From NCBI RefSeq assembly GCF_001942465.1, contig NZ_MKJY01000077.1:1-64000 (forward strand): a stretch of 64,000 nt of DNA. Direction: 5' to 3'. Shown here piece after piece: positions 13,096-22,948 of this stretch. How positions within the stretch are numbered: the stretch's first letter is position 1; every line of letters begins with the position of its first letter. The DNA comes from Actinomadura sp. CNU-125. GTDB lineage: Bacteria; Actinomycetota; Actinomycetes; Streptosporangiales; Streptosporangiaceae. The translations under genes and the position numbers were made by a program. Below the pieces are notes generated by a model. That model was not told the origin of the DNA. It was given only the letters and a program-made list of their open reading frames with translations, and did not search any database.

Positions 13096-13731
13096 CCGAA
13101 CGGCTCACCGACGTCGCCTGGCTGCTGGACCTGGCGGGCGTGTTCGTGTTCGCGGTCTCGGGCGCCCTCACGGCCGTCCGGCAGCGGCTCGACATCGTCG
13201 GCCTGGTGGTGCTCGCCGAGATCACCGGGCTCGGCGGCGGGATCGTCCGCGACCTGATGATCGGCGCGGTGCCGCCCGCCGCGTTCACCAGCCTCGGCTA
13301 CGTGCTGGTCCCGCTGGCCGCGGCGGCGCTGGTGTTCTTCTGGCATCCGCAGGTACGGCGGCTGATGCCGGGGATCATGCTGTTCGACGCCGCCGGTCTC
13401 GCGCTGTTCTGCACGACCGGCACCGTGAAGGCGCTGGCGTACGGGCTGTCGCCGGTGCACGCGGTGCTGCTCGGCATCGTCACGGCGGTGGGCGGCGGCG
13501 CCCTGCGCGACCTGCTGAGCGGGCAGATCCCGGCCGTGCTGTACGACCGGCAACTGTACGCGCTGCCCGCGCTGCTCGGCGCGAGCGGTGGCGGCGGGCG
13601 ACGCGGCGGGCCTGCACGGCGGCGCGCTCACCGCGGGCGCGGCCGTCCTGGCGTTCGCGCTGCGCGTGCTGGCGATGCGGTACGGCTGGCGGGCTCCCCG
13701 CCCGCGCGGAATCTCGGACGATCCGGGGTAG
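13092..13731 (+). CDS. TRIC-type (UPF0126/YicG) membrane channel family protein (one frameshift)
   Basis: About 212-residue protein with the duplicated three-helix layout of bacterial TRIC cation channels. The glycine motifs EITGLGGGIVRDLMIGAVPP and GIVTAVGGGALRDLLSGQIP are the two family repeats. Near 13590 the frame changes; the correct C-terminal frame reads AAGLHGGALTAGAAVLAFALRVLAMRYGW and ends at TAG 13729-13731. Start GTG 13092 is coupled to the DUF3099 gene. Ion specificity cannot be told from sequence. Confidence 0.82.
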
Positions 13732-13923
13732 AACCGGTGACGGAGCGAGTGCTCATGGAGGGCCGGGAATATCCATATGCCAGAGGGTTTCGCATGCCGT
13801 CATGTGGCGGTGGCCCCTGCATCCGGGCTCTCGAAGTGAACGGAAAAAACCTTCACGCACGACGATAGGCACTCCACAGAAGATTGATTGCATGTTCGAG
13901 ATCAGTCACTTAAAGTACTGATT

Positions 13924-15183
13924 ATGTCGCGTTCTGTTGTTCATTGTGGCGTGGTCACCGACGCGGCAACCTGCCACGGCGGGCCCGGATCCGGCGAGCG
14001 GGGCCGTCCCGGCGGGCCGGACGGGGGCGGAGTGCGAACGCTTGCGCCACCGTTCGTGGCGGCAGGCCCGTCCGGGGTAGCGATCCGTACCCGTTTCAAG
14101 GGCCTCACCCCGGAGGACGAGACAGTACTGCGGGCGGTCGGCGCGCATCTGGGTTCCCTGACGTCCCGGGACCTGAAAACCCGGTGCGCCGATGGCGCGG
14201 AACATGATGCGGAGCGGTGGGCCGCCCGCAAGCGGGGGTTGACGGCCGAGTCGTCGGCGCGGTGGGCCCGGAGCCTCACCCAGGCGTCGCATGATCAGTG
14301 GGCCCTGGCCCGCCGGTGCCAGCAGGCACATGTGGAGAGTTTCGAGGCGGGTGTGCGGACGCTTGAGCGGCGGCTGGCACTGCCGCTCGGCGAGAAAGGC
14401 ACCGGGCGCACGCCGGGCGGATACCGGTCCCGCACGGAGTGGTTTCACAAGTCCCGCAGGCTGGGGATGTTGAAAGATCGGCTCGCGGCCGTGCGGGCCG
14501 ACCGGGACACCGGAACGGTGCACGTGGTTCGGGGCGGACGCCGCCTGCTGAATGGACGTCATTACCTGGACAAGGCCGGGCTCCCCGTCGAAGGGTGGCA
14601 GGAGCGATGGGAGGCTGGACGGTCGTTCCTGCAGGCCGACGGGGAATCGGGCAAGAAGCTGGGGAACGAGACCATCCGCGTCACCCCCGAGGGGGAAGTG
14701 TCGATCCGGCTGCCCACCCCGCTGGCCGCTCTGACCAACGCGGCGCACGGCCGCTACGTCCTGTCCGCCCAGGCCGCCTTCGCCCACCGGGGCGCCGACG
14801 TGGCCGTCGACCCCGCATACACCAGCAAGTGGGGTGCGCAGCATTGGCGGCAGCCGATGACCGCCCCCCACCGTGAGGTTTCCCGGCACGATGCGGCGAG
14901 CATCGCGGTCGGGCGACGCGCCCTGGGGCATCCGATCCGGCGACGGACGGCACCGCCCCCGCACGACCGGAGCGATCGTGCGGGGCATCGGACCGTCCAG
15001 ACCGAACCGGAAACCCCCGGACGCGAGGAACCCCGCCACCCCGGCCCGGAGCATGCACACGATGCACGCCCCCGGACGGGACCAAGAACGCGGGCGACCA
15101 GTGCATCCAACACCGTTCGGGACGCGCACAGAACCAGACGATGGGTGCAAAACCCACTCCTGGACACTGTTCAGGAACGGTAA
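13924..15183 (+). pseudogene. tnpB: TnpB-like transposon nuclease with internal deletion of the RuvC core
   Basis: Open frame of about 419 codons resembling the large actinomycete TnpB-related proteins of IS200/IS605-like elements. The N-terminal half (FEAGVRTLERRLALP, GGYRSRTEWFHKSRRLGML, LNGRHYLDKAG, NETIRVTPEGEVSIRLP, LTNAAHGRYVLS) and the end (VDPAYTSKWGAQHWRQP, SRHDAASIAVGRRALGHPIRRR) match. The middle, with the first RuvC Asp and the catalytic Glu, is missing: the N-terminal half joins VDPAYTS in frame at about 14800-14806. Start chosen at ATG 13924; an upstream ATG at 13888 is also in frame. No TnpA (Y1 transposase) gene is adjacent. Probably an immobile remnant inserted beside fdhD. 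Confidence 0.75.
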
Positions 15184-15194
15184 CGTCTTCGGTC

Positions 15195-16008
15195 ATGGGG
15201 CGGATCACCGTGCGCAGGCCGGTACTGAGGCTGAGCACCGGCGGGGCGCGCGGGCGAAGGCCCGACACGCTCGCGGTGGAGGAGCCGCTGGAGATCCGCG
15301 TCGCCGGGCGGCCGCTGACGATCACCATGCGCACCCCCGGCAACGACTTCGACCTGGTCACCGGGTTCCTGGCGGCCGAGGGGATCATCTCGGCGGCGGC
15401 CGACCTCGCGGCGATGCGGTACTGCGCCGACACCGCGGAGCAGAACGTCCTGGAGGTGTCGCTGGCGCCCGGCGTGCCGGAGCCGGACGCGTCGATGGTG
15501 CGGGCGTTCGCCACCACCAGCGCGTGCGGGGTGTGCGGGAAGGCGAGCATCGAGGCGCTGCGCGCCGCCCGCCCGCACGACGTCGCGGGCGATCCGGTGC
15601 GGCTCACCGCCGCGACGACTGGCCGCGCTGCCCGAGCGGCTCCGCGCGGCGCAGCGGGTGTTCGACCGGACGGGCGGGCTGCACGCCGCGGGCCTGTTCG
15701 ACGCCGACGGCGGGCTGCTGGCCGTCCGGGAGGACGTCGGGCGGCACAACGCCGTCGACAAGGTGATCGGCTGGGCGCTGCGCCGCGGGGAGCCGCCGCT
15801 GAGCGGGCGGGTGCTGATGGTGAGCGGACGCGCGTCGTTCGAGCTGACGCAGAAGGCGATGACCGCGGGGATCCCGGTGCTGGCGGCGGTGTCGGCGCCG
15901 TCCTCGCTGGCGGCCGACCTCGCCGAGGACGCCGGGATGACGCTCGTCGGGTTCCTGCGCGGCGAGACGATGAACGTCTATACCGGCGCCGAACGCGTCA
16001 CCGTCTGA
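15195..16008 (+). CDS. fdhD: FdhD, formate dehydrogenase sulfurtransferase (one frameshift)
   Basis: FdhD transfers sulfur from a desulfurase to the Mo/W cofactor of formate dehydrogenase and is required for its activity. Seen: [36 protein letters not shown], the Cys pair [10 protein letters not shown], and, after a frame change near 15615, [29 protein letters not shown] and [14 protein letters not shown]. Ending near [14 protein letters not shown] is typical. Start ATG 15195; a GTAACG-containing gap of 11 nt separates it from the TnpB remnant. No dehydrogenase subunit is in the window; the co-occurring Sec system suggests a Sec-containing FDH elsewhere. Confidence 0.9.
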
Positions 16009-16186
16009 CGACACGCCGGAGCGGGCGTCCGGAACCGGTCCCGGTGACCGGCCGGTTGTCACCCGCCGCGCAAAACCAAGCGGTAACTTGTTGGTCCGCT
16101 CCCAAGAAAGCGCGGGCCGGAACGAGTTGACTCGTCCTCTCGCGCTGCGACGCGCGCACGCCCCGCGACGAAAGAGAGGAGAGGGA

Positions 16187-17122
16187 ATGACGAGGCCCTT
16201 GACGGACCGCGACCCCGCGTCCGGGATCGACGAGCGTCACCCCCCGATCAAACCTCGCCGCGTCACGTTCGACTGGTCGGGGACGCCGCTGCACTGGGTG
16301 CCGGGCGACCCCGTCGCGACCCACATCATCAACTCCTTCCACATCGTCTTGCCCGAAGGCGAGAAATGGTTCATCCAGGCGGTGAAGGACGCTCGGCCGC
16401 ACATCGAGGACGAGCGGCTGCTGGAGGAGATCAAGGGGTTCATCGGGCAGGAGATGGTGCACGCCCGTTCCCACCAGGGCGTGCTCGACGAGATCCTGGA
16501 GCGCAACGGCATCGACGTCTCCAAGATCACCGGCCCGGCGGCGAAGGGGAACGCCGACCGGCCCGCGCAGATGGCGGCGCTGAAGGAGAAGAACCCGCGG
16601 GCGTGGCGGCGCCGGCTGCGCTTCGAGCTCGCCGCGGTCGCCGCGATCGAGCACTACACCGCCGTCCTCGGCCAGTGGATCATGGACAACGAGCGGTTCG
16701 AGAAGTCCGGGGTCGACCCCGTGATGCTGGACCTGCTGCGCTGGCACGGCGCCGAGGAGGTCGAGCACCGGTCGGTGGTGTTCGACGTCTACAAGGCCAT
16801 GGGCGGCCGGTACCCGACGCGCGTCGCGGCGTGGGTGGTGTCGCTGTTCTTCCTGTACTGGGCGCTGATCGGCGGGTCGCTCTACCTCCTCAAGCAGGAC
16901 CCGACGGTCAAGAAGCGGATCACCCCGCTGCGCGTCGTGCGGGCCTACCGGCGGTCGGTGCGGCTCGGGCACGTCCCGGGGATCTTCCGGCTGCTGCTCG
17001 GTGAGGCCCCCGTCTACCTGCGGCCGGGCCACCACCCGTCCAAGGTCTGCTCGACGCCGCAGGCGCTCGACTACCTGATGCGCTCCCCCGCCGCCCGGGC
17101 CGCGGGCTACGACCCGTACTGA
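16187..17122 (+). CDS. Metal-dependent hydrolase, ferritin-like diiron type (PF10118-like)
   Basis: 311-residue protein of a family annotated as predicted metal-dependent hydrolase. Three metal-ligand clusters of ferritin-like diiron proteins are visible: [17 protein letters not shown] near residue 82, [10 protein letters not shown] near 150, and [17 protein letters not shown] near 183. A hydrophobic helix (about 204-224) follows. Start ATG 16187 has GGAGAGG seven bases upstream. It is followed by M24-like and EphD-like genes, a grouping that suggests lipid or hydrophobic-substrate metabolism. The real substrate is unknown and hydrolase is only the family label. Confidence 0.82.
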   Translation: MTRPLTDRDPASGIDERHPPIKPRRVTFDWSGTPLHWVPGDPVATHIINSFHIVLPEGEKWFIQAVKDARPHIEDERLLEEIKGFIGQEMVHARSHQGVLDEILERNGIDVSKITGPAAKGNADRPAQMAALKEKNPRAWRRRLRFELAAVAAIEHYTAVLGQWIMDNERFEKSGVDPVMLDLLRWHGAEEVEHRSVVFDVYKAMGGRYPTRVAAWVVSLFFLYWALIGGSLYLLKQDPTVKKRITPLRVVRAYRRSVRLGHVPGIFRLLLGEAPVYLRPGHHPSKVCSTPQALDYLMRSPAARAAGYDPY

Positions 17123-17193
17123 GCGGGTCCGCCGCCGGACGCGCGTGGCGAGCGTCACGCGGGTCCCTCTTGACCGGGGAGGCCCGCGGGCGC

Positions 17194-17199
17194 TTAATT
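17194..17199 (+). promoter_or_regulatory. -10-like element before the M24-like gene
   Basis: TTAATT in an isolated AT-rich patch (TTAATTAA, a perfect 8-bp palindrome at 17194-17201) six bases before GTG 17206. It fits a leaderless promoter but could also be part of an operator. Confidence 0.35.
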
Positions 17200-17205
17200 A
17201 ACATC

Positions 17206-18051
17206 GTGTCCAATAATGTGGCGCTCGCCCGCGTCGACGATCCCGCGGAGCTGGAGCGATTCCGGGCCGTCCAGCGGCTCTCCTACGCGTGCGCCGACGA
17301 GGTGGCCGCCACCCTCGAACCCGGGGTGACCGAGCGCGACGCGTGCCGCCGCATGCGCCGGTGGCTGCGCGCCCACGGCGTGGACGACTGGCTGCACACG
17401 CCGTTCGCCTGGTTCGGCGACCGGTCCGCATTCACCGGTTTCCGCGTCCCCACCCAGTTCCTCCCGAGCGGGACCCGCCTGGAGGAGGGCATGCCGTACG
17501 TCCTCGACATGGCGCCGGTGAAGGACGGCTACTGCGCCGACATCGGGTACGGCGGCGTCCTCGGCGAGAACCCGATCTGGGACCGCGTCGACGCCGACCT
17601 CGCCGAATACCGGACGCTGATCCTGCGCCTCGTCCGCGAGCGGCGGACGTTCGCCGACGTCTACGCCGAGGTGGACGCGCTCATCGAGCGGCAGGGGCAC
17701 CGCAACCGGCACCGCAAGTACCCCGGCCGGGTCATCGGCCACCAGGTCGGCGTCATCGGCGGCGTCCTGCCCAAGCGCGTCGGGTTCCCCTTCGGCGTCC
17801 GCTTCCTGCAGACGATCGGCCGCGAGCTCGTCACCGAGCGGGTCAAGGGCCGGTCGCCGCTGTGGAACGGGGGCGCCCAGTCGCGGCACGCGCCGACGCC
17901 CGGGCTGTGGGCCGTCGAACCGCACATCGGGTTCCGCGGCGTCGGCGTGAAGTTCGAGGAGATACTCGTCGTCACCGACGACGACGCCTACTGGCTCGAC
18001 GACGATCTCCCCCATGTGCGCCGGTGGGCGCGGCGAAAGGCGGCCCGATGA
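17206..18051 (+). CDS. M24 (pita-bread) peptidase-like protein
   Basis: 281-residue protein with the creatinase/aminopeptidase fold: an acidic metal-ligand stretch VLDMAPVKDGYCADIGYGG near residue 100, GHQVGVIGGVLP containing the His-type motif, and AVEPHIGFRGVGVKFEEILVV near the end with the last Glu ligands. The canonical HGxGH is not evident, so peptidase activity is uncertain. Start GTG 17206 is preferred over TTG 17170; AT-rich TTAATT at 17194-17199 lies six bases before it, suggesting a leaderless mRNA. Its stop overlaps the next start (ATGA). Confidence 0.78.
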   Translation: MSNNVALARVDDPAELERFRAVQRLSYACADEVAATLEPGVTERDACRRMRRWLRAHGVDDWLHTPFAWFGDRSAFTGFRVPTQFLPSGTRLEEGMPYVLDMAPVKDGYCADIGYGGVLGENPIWDRVDADLAEYRTLILRLVRERRTFADVYAEVDALIERQGHRNRHRKYPGRVIGHQVGVIGGVLPKRVGFPFGVRFLQTIGRELVTERVKGRSPLWNGGAQSRHAPTPGLWAVEPHIGFRGVGVKFEEILVVTDDDAYWLDDDLPHVRRWARRKAAR

Positions 18052-19806
18052 GCGAACCGACCCGGCGGCGGGTGCGCGGCGACGGCGTCGACCTCGCCGT
18101 CTACGAGCAGGGCGACCGGTCGAACCCGACCGTCCTGCTCGTGCACGGCTACCCCGACACGCACGCGGTATGGGACGAGGTCGCCGAACGGCTCGCCGGG
18201 CGCTTCCACGTCGTCCGCTACGACGTGCGCGGCGCGGGCGCGTCGTCGCGTCCGTTCGGCGCGAAGCACTACGCCTTCGAGCACCTCATGGCCGACCTGC
18301 GGGCGGTGCTGGACGCCGCCGCGCCCGGCCGGACCGTCCACCTCGTCGGGCACGACTGGGGATCGATCCAGAGCTGGGAGGCGGCTTGCACGATGCCGGA
18401 CCGGTTCGCCTCGTTCACCTCGATCTCCGGGCCCTGCCTGGACCACGTCGGCCAATGGACGCGCCGCGCGTTCGGCCGCCCGACCCCCCGCGCCCTGCGG
18501 CGCGCGGCCGCGCAGGGCATGCGGTCCTGGTACATCTACTTCTTCCAGACCCCGCTGTTGCCCGAGGCGCTGTGGCGCGCCGGGATCTCCCGGGCGTTCA
18601 CCCGCGCCCTGGAGGTCGGCGAGGGCGTCCCCGCCCGTCCCGGCCACCCCGCCCGGACGCTGCCGCGCGACGGCGCGGCCGGGGTCGGGCTCTACCGGGC
18701 GAACATGGCGGCGCGGCTGCGCCGCCCCCTCGACCGCCGCACCGACGAGCCGACGCAGGTGATCGTCCCGACCCGCGACCTGTTCGTGTCGCCGCACCTG
18801 GTGGGCGGGCTGGCCGAACGGGTCCCGAACCTGTCGCTGCGGACCGTCCGGGCCGGGCACTGGGTGCCGCGCAGCCATCCGGACGCCGTCGGCGCGGTGG
18901 ATCGCCGAACACGCCGCGGGCGCGGCGGGCGGGCCGCTCACCGCGGCCGAGTCCCGCGGGCTGCGCCGGGCCCGCGTCGCCGGGGACCGCCGCCCCTTCG
19001 AGGGCTCGCTCGTCGTCGTCACCGGGGCGGGCGGCGGCATCGGCCGCGCCACCGCGCTGGCGTTCGCCGCGCGCGGCGCGGAGATCGTCGCCGCCGACCT
19101 GAACGTCGAGGAGGCGCGGCGCACCGCCGAACTCGCCGGACGGTCCGGCCCCGCGGCCCACGCCGTCCGCGTCGACGTCGCGGACGCGAAGGGGATGGAG
19201 GACTTCGCCGCGTCCGTCCTGCGCGACCACGGGGTGCCCGACGTCGTCGTCAACAACGCCGGGATCGGCATGGCGGGGCCGTTCCTCGACCACACCGCCG
19301 ACGACTGGCAGCAGGTCCTGGACGTCAACCTGTGGGGCGTCATCCACGGATCGCGGCTGTTCGCGGCGCAGATGATCGAGCGCGGGCAGGGCGGCCACAT
19401 CGTCAACACCGCGTCGGCCGCCGCGTTCGCGCCGTCGCGCGCCCTGCCCGCGTACGCGACGAGCAAGGCGGCCGTGCTGATGCTGTCGGAGTGCCTGCGC
19501 GCGGAACTGAAGGGCGCCGGCATCGGGGTCAGCGCGATCTGCCCCGGCATCGTCGACTCCGGGATCACCGGACGGGCGCGCTTCGTCGGCCGCGACGACG
19601 CCGCCCAGGCCGCGGGCCGCGACCGCGCGACGCGCGCCTACGCGCTGCGCGGTTTCGAGCCCGCAGGGGTCGCCGAACGGATCGTCGCCGCCGTCCGCGA
19701 CGACCGCGCCGTGGTACCGGTCGCGGCCGAGGCGCACGCCGCCCGCCTCCTCGCCCGCGTCTCCCCCGGCACCATGCGCCTCCTCGCCCGCCTGAACATC
19801 GACTGA
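18048..19806 (+). CDS. ephD: EphD-like fusion: alpha/beta-hydrolase (epoxide hydrolase type) + short-chain dehydrogenase (one frameshift)
   Basis: About 585 residues. The N-terminal alpha/beta-hydrolase has LLVHGYPDTHAVWDEVAERL, RYDVRGAGAS and the nucleophile elbow VGHDWGSIQSWEA, where Asp rather than Ser points to the epoxide-hydrolase/dehalogenase branch. The C-terminal SDR has VVVTGAGGGIGRATALAFA (dinucleotide binding), NNAGIGMAGPF, and the YATSK catalytic Tyr/Lys near 19451. The two halves are in different frames, joined near 18897, where the protein passes from SHPDAVGA into WIAEHAAG. The same domain order is known from mycobacterial EphD, which acts on mycolic-acid-related lipids; whether that applies here is unknown. 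ATGA coupling to the M24-like gene. Confidence 0.85.
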
Positions 19807-19867
19807 CCGCCCGGCCCCGGCGGCCCGGCGGGCGCGGCTTTAGGGTGATCTCCGGGAGGGGATTCGC

Positions 19868-20371
19868 ATGGCGGACGCCGTTGTCGTCGGGGCGGGGCAG
19901 AACGGGCTCGTCGCGGCGAACGTGCTGGCCGACGCGGGCTGGGACGTGCTGGTGCTGGAGGCGCAGCCCGAACCCGGCGGGGCGGTCCGCAGCGACCGGG
20001 GCGTCCGTCCGGACTACGTCAGCGACCTGTGCAGCGCCTTCTACCCGCTCGGCGTGGCGTCCCCGGCGATGCGTGCGCTCGAACTGGAGCGGCACGGGCT
20101 GCGGTGGCGGCACGCCCCGGCGGTGCTGGCCCATCCGCTGCCGGACGGGCGCTGCGCCGTCCTGGAACGGGACCGTGAGCCGGGTGTAACGTGGGCGGGG
20201 TGGCGTCGCGACCCAGAGGTGCACGGGGCGGGCCCAGAGGCCTCGGGGGATGGGCCCGAGTGCGGGTGTGGGCCCACGCCCCGGGGTGGGGCAGGGAGGG
20301 GCGGGCGCGAGCCTGGGGGTGGGCTGGGGCCGGGTTTAGGCGTGGAGGCCGGGTGGTCAGGTGATTTCTAG
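19868..20371 (+). pseudogene. 5' fragment of an NAD(P)/FAD-dependent oxidoreductase (phytoene-desaturase type)
   Basis: The first about 105 codons are a clear FAD-binding N-terminus: VVVGAGQNGLVAANVLADAGW (Rossmann GxGxxG), VLEAQPEPGGAVRSD and DYVSDLCSAFYPLGVASP. Homology stops after LERD at about 20175. From there to the stop at 20369-20371 the frame is Gly/Pro/Arg-rich with no family resemblance. Complete relatives run to roughly 500 residues, so about four fifths is missing. The 3' end meets the stop of the convergent response regulator. Either a deletion during genome decay or an assembly misjoin would give this. Start ATG 19868 follows GGGAGGGGA. Confidence 0.75.
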
Positions 20372-21115
20372 GAGTTTTTCGCGGACGGCGTAGACGACGG
20401 CCTCCATCCGGGAGTGCAGTTGGAGTTTCTCCAGGATGTTGCGGACGTGGTTCTTGACCGTGTTCTCGGAGATGAACAGCTCGCGGGCGATCTCACGGTT
20501 GCCGAGGCCGCGGGCCACCAGGCGCAGGACTTCCATCTCGCGGTCGGTGAGCTTGGGTGCCGGGACCTGCTGGGTGCGCTCCTCGCTGCGCTTGGCCAGG
20601 GAGGCGAACTCGGTGATGAGCTTGGAGGCCATGGACGGGCTGATCAGCGACTGGCCGCCGTGTACGGCGCGGACGGCCTGCGGGACCTCGTCGATGGAGA
20701 TCTCCTTGAGGAGGTAGCCGGTCGCACCGGCCTTGATGGCCTCGAAGAGGTCCTCCTCCTCGTCGCTGATCGTCAGCATGACGATCTTCGCGCTCGGGGC
20801 GGCGTCCTTGATGGCGGTGCACGCCTCGATGCCGCTGCGGCGGGGCATCCGGATGTCCATCAGGACGACGTCGGGCAGCAGGTCGCCGGCCATTTCGACG
20901 GCCTCGTGCCCGTCCCCGCCCTCGCCGATGACCTCGATGTCGTCCTCCTCCTGGAGGACCATTTCCAGACCGCGACGGAACAGCGCGTGGTCGTCGACGA
21001 TGAGCACGCGGATCGGGTCGGCCGACTGCCCGGCCTCCCGGTCGGCAGAGGTCGCGCCGGCGCCGGCCCGACGGGGTGCCGCCGCGGAGCTGCGAGCCTC
21101 GGGATTCTCGCTCAC
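20357..21115 (-). CDS. NarL/LuxR-family response regulator
   Basis: 252-residue two-component regulator. The receiver domain starts at [20 protein letters not shown]; the phospho-acceptor is the Asp in [16 protein letters not shown], and the switch region has [25 protein letters not shown]. The C-terminal LuxR helix-turn-helix is [22 protein letters not shown] and [17 protein letters not shown]. An N-terminal extension of about 33 residues is Ala/Arg/Ser-rich. Position next to hpf and comF is conserved in actinomycetes. No partner kinase is adjacent; the nearest kinase, mtrB, belongs to mtrA. Confidence 0.93.
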   Translation of the reverse strand: MSENPEARSSAAAPRRAGAGATSADREAGQSADPIRVLIVDDHALFRRGLEMVLQEEDDIEVIGEGGDGHEAVEMAGDLLPDVVLMDIRMPRRSGIEACTAIKDAAPSAKIVMLTISDEEEDLFEAIKAGATGYLLKEISIDEVPQAVRAVHGGQSLISPSMASKLITEFASLAKRSEERTQQVPAPKLTDREMEVLRLVARGLGNREIARELFISENTVKNHVRNILEKLQLHSRMEAVVYAVREKLLEIT

Positions 21116-21598
21116 CTGAGTCGCGGCGTGGAGGAGACGCCGCTTCCCCCTTTCACTTTGGGTGATCTGGGATTACCGGAGGGTCTGTTCCGGGGTGGTC
21201 CGGAACGGTGCGGGGTCCGGGGTCGCCCCCGGTGAAAGTGCGGTGTCGCTCGGTGTCCGGGCCCACGGTGGCGCCCGGGCGAAGCCGGGCCTGGTCCCGG
21301 GATCGAGCCGTCGCGGTCGCCTCCGATCGAATCTGCGGTTCGGGTCGTCCTCGGGAACCTAAAGGGTCCGAGGGCGGATCAGGGGGATTTCGTTCGGGTG
21401 TCTTCCGGAGAACTGCCGCGGGCCACGAAGAGGTTCCCGGTGCGTCTCCGGGCGCCGACACGGGGCGGTGGCCCGGACGGGTCGGGCGGCGGCACTCGGC
21501 CGCGCCCCGTCCCGCCCCGGGCCACCGGCCCGCGGATCGGCTGTACGCCTTTCTAGATCATGACATGGTTCGGGCGGTCACGTGACGCGAGTAACGCA
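21116..21598. other. 483-bp intergenic region between hpf and the response regulator
   Basis: No convincing gene on either strand. The only AT-richer part is around 21553-21575 (TCTAGATCATGACATG), with small overlapping palindromes, just downstream of hpf on the minus strand. The remainder is GC-rich leader of the response-regulator gene. I see no terminator or riboswitch that I can defend. Confidence 0.5.
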
Positions 21599-22258
21599 TC
21601 ACTCTTCGACGAGCCTGATCACTCCGTAGTCCCAGCCTCTTCTCCGGTAGACGACCGAGGGGCGGCCGTCGGTCTTGTCCCGGTACAGGTAGAAGTCGTG
21701 CCCGACGAGTTCCATCTCGAACAGCGCCTGTTCGATGCCCATCGGTTCGGCCCGGTGGAACTTCTCGCGGACGACGACGGGCCCGTCGCCTTCCATCGGG
21801 ATCGGGACGATGTTCTCGTCCGTCGAGACCGCGGTCTCCGGATCGGGCCGCTCCTGGACGGCCGTGGGTTCCGTGCGCGGCGCCGGTTCCGGCGCGGGGA
21901 GCGGCGGTTCCGGGATCGGTTCCATCGTCGCGAGCTTGGCGCGCGCCTTGCCGCCGTGGCTCTTGCGGCGCTCACCGTCGCGGCGGAGCCGCGACTCGAG
22001 CTTGTCCAGCGCCAGATCGAGCGCGCCGTAACGGTCGTCGGCCGCCGCCTCGGCCCGGATCACCGGGCCCCGGGAGCGGATCGTCAGCTCCACTCGCTCG
22101 CGCTGGTCGGCGAGACGCGGGTTGTGCTCCTCCGACACCTCCACATCCACGCGGATGACCTTCTGGTTGAGCCGCTCGATCTTGGCCAGCTTGCCGTCGA
22201 CGTGCCGGCGGAACCGGTCGCCCACATCGGTGTGCCGGCCCCTCACGGTGATGTCCAC
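21599..22258 (-). CDS. hpf: Ribosome hibernation promoting factor, long form
   Basis: 219-residue long-form HPF, which dimerises inactive 70S ribosomes in stationary phase or stress. The N-terminal S30AE domain begins VDITVRGRHTDVGDRFRRHV and continues through VELTIRSRGPVIRAEAAADDRYGALDLALDKLESRL. After an acidic Pro-rich linker, the C-terminal dimerisation domain is KFHRAEPMGIEQALFEMEL and VGHDFYLYRDKTDGRPSVVYRRR. The start is GTG 22258, with GGGGGGAG seven bases upstream; the upstream-extended frame is not supported by homology. Part of the conserved comF-hpf-regulator order. Confidence 0.93.
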   Translation of the reverse strand: MDITVRGRHTDVGDRFRRHVDGKLAKIERLNQKVIRVDVEVSEEHNPRLADQRERVELTIRSRGPVIRAEAAADDRYGALDLALDKLESRLRRDGERRKSHGGKARAKLATMEPIPEPPLPAPEPAPRTEPTAVQERPDPETAVSTDENIVPIPMEGDGPVVVREKFHRAEPMGIEQALFEMELVGHDFYLYRDKTDGRPSVVYRRRGWDYGVIRLVEE

Positions 22259-22948
22259 GCGGGACTCCCCCCTTCGCCCGGTTGCGTTTTTCGCCCGGAC
22301 CGGGGGCCCTGACGTCCCCGGTCCGGGCGCCACAGCACGGTGGGTCGCACCCGCCCGGCCGACCTGGTCTTCGTCCCCACATCCGCCTGCTGAGGGGCTC
22401 GCGGCGCTCTCGCCACTACTGCCCTTCTCCCGGTTCGGGGGATGTCGGATCCCCCGACGGGGCAGGACTTACCTCTAAGGCGCACCGTGATCGGTCGACG
22501 AGAAGTCGCCTTACGTGGGCCGTTTCGCCTGCGCCTGGCATCGGCTAGCCGGATCGTCTGCCGCGTTCCCAAGGAACGCTGCGATCCGACGCAACCACGG
22601 ACCCGGGCGGGTGCCATGTCAAGAACGCTAACCCCTTACGCCTCGAATGTCAGGGGGGTGGAGCGAGGAAAAACTCACGGTCCGTCATCGGTGATCGCCG
22701 CAGCAACGTCCCGCGAGCCCTCCGGAGCGCTGTCACGAGCCGTGATCCCCCCTGGGCACGGGGTTCGCGCGCCTGTCTCCGCCGCAGGTCAGATCACCCT
22801 GGCCCGTCGGTGAGTTTGCGTAATTTCTACTCCTCTCGGCGAGCTTCACTTCCGTGGCTCCCGGGGACGGCGTCCGTCCATGCCGGAGACCGAACACGCT
22901 AGGTAACTACCTACCGATTTTTCGGTCATACGTGAAGAAAGTCACCAT
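22259..22948. other. 690-bp intergenic region upstream of hpf
   Basis: No gene found on either strand. Right end, just after the comF stop on the minus strand: a palindrome TAGGTA-AC-TACCTA at 22900-22913 directly followed by a small hairpin ACCGA-TTTT-TCGGT at 22913-22926, possibly a weak terminator or an operator. In the middle, minus-strand TTGACA occurs at 22616-22621 without a well-spaced -10. The length is unusual in this compact neighbourhood and leaves room for a small RNA or a long 5' leader for hpf. Confidence 0.5.

Noticed and set aside
13732-13923. Terminal ends of the TnpB element
   Set aside because: I could not find a subterminal hairpin or a convincing target motif on either side, so element boundaries are not called.
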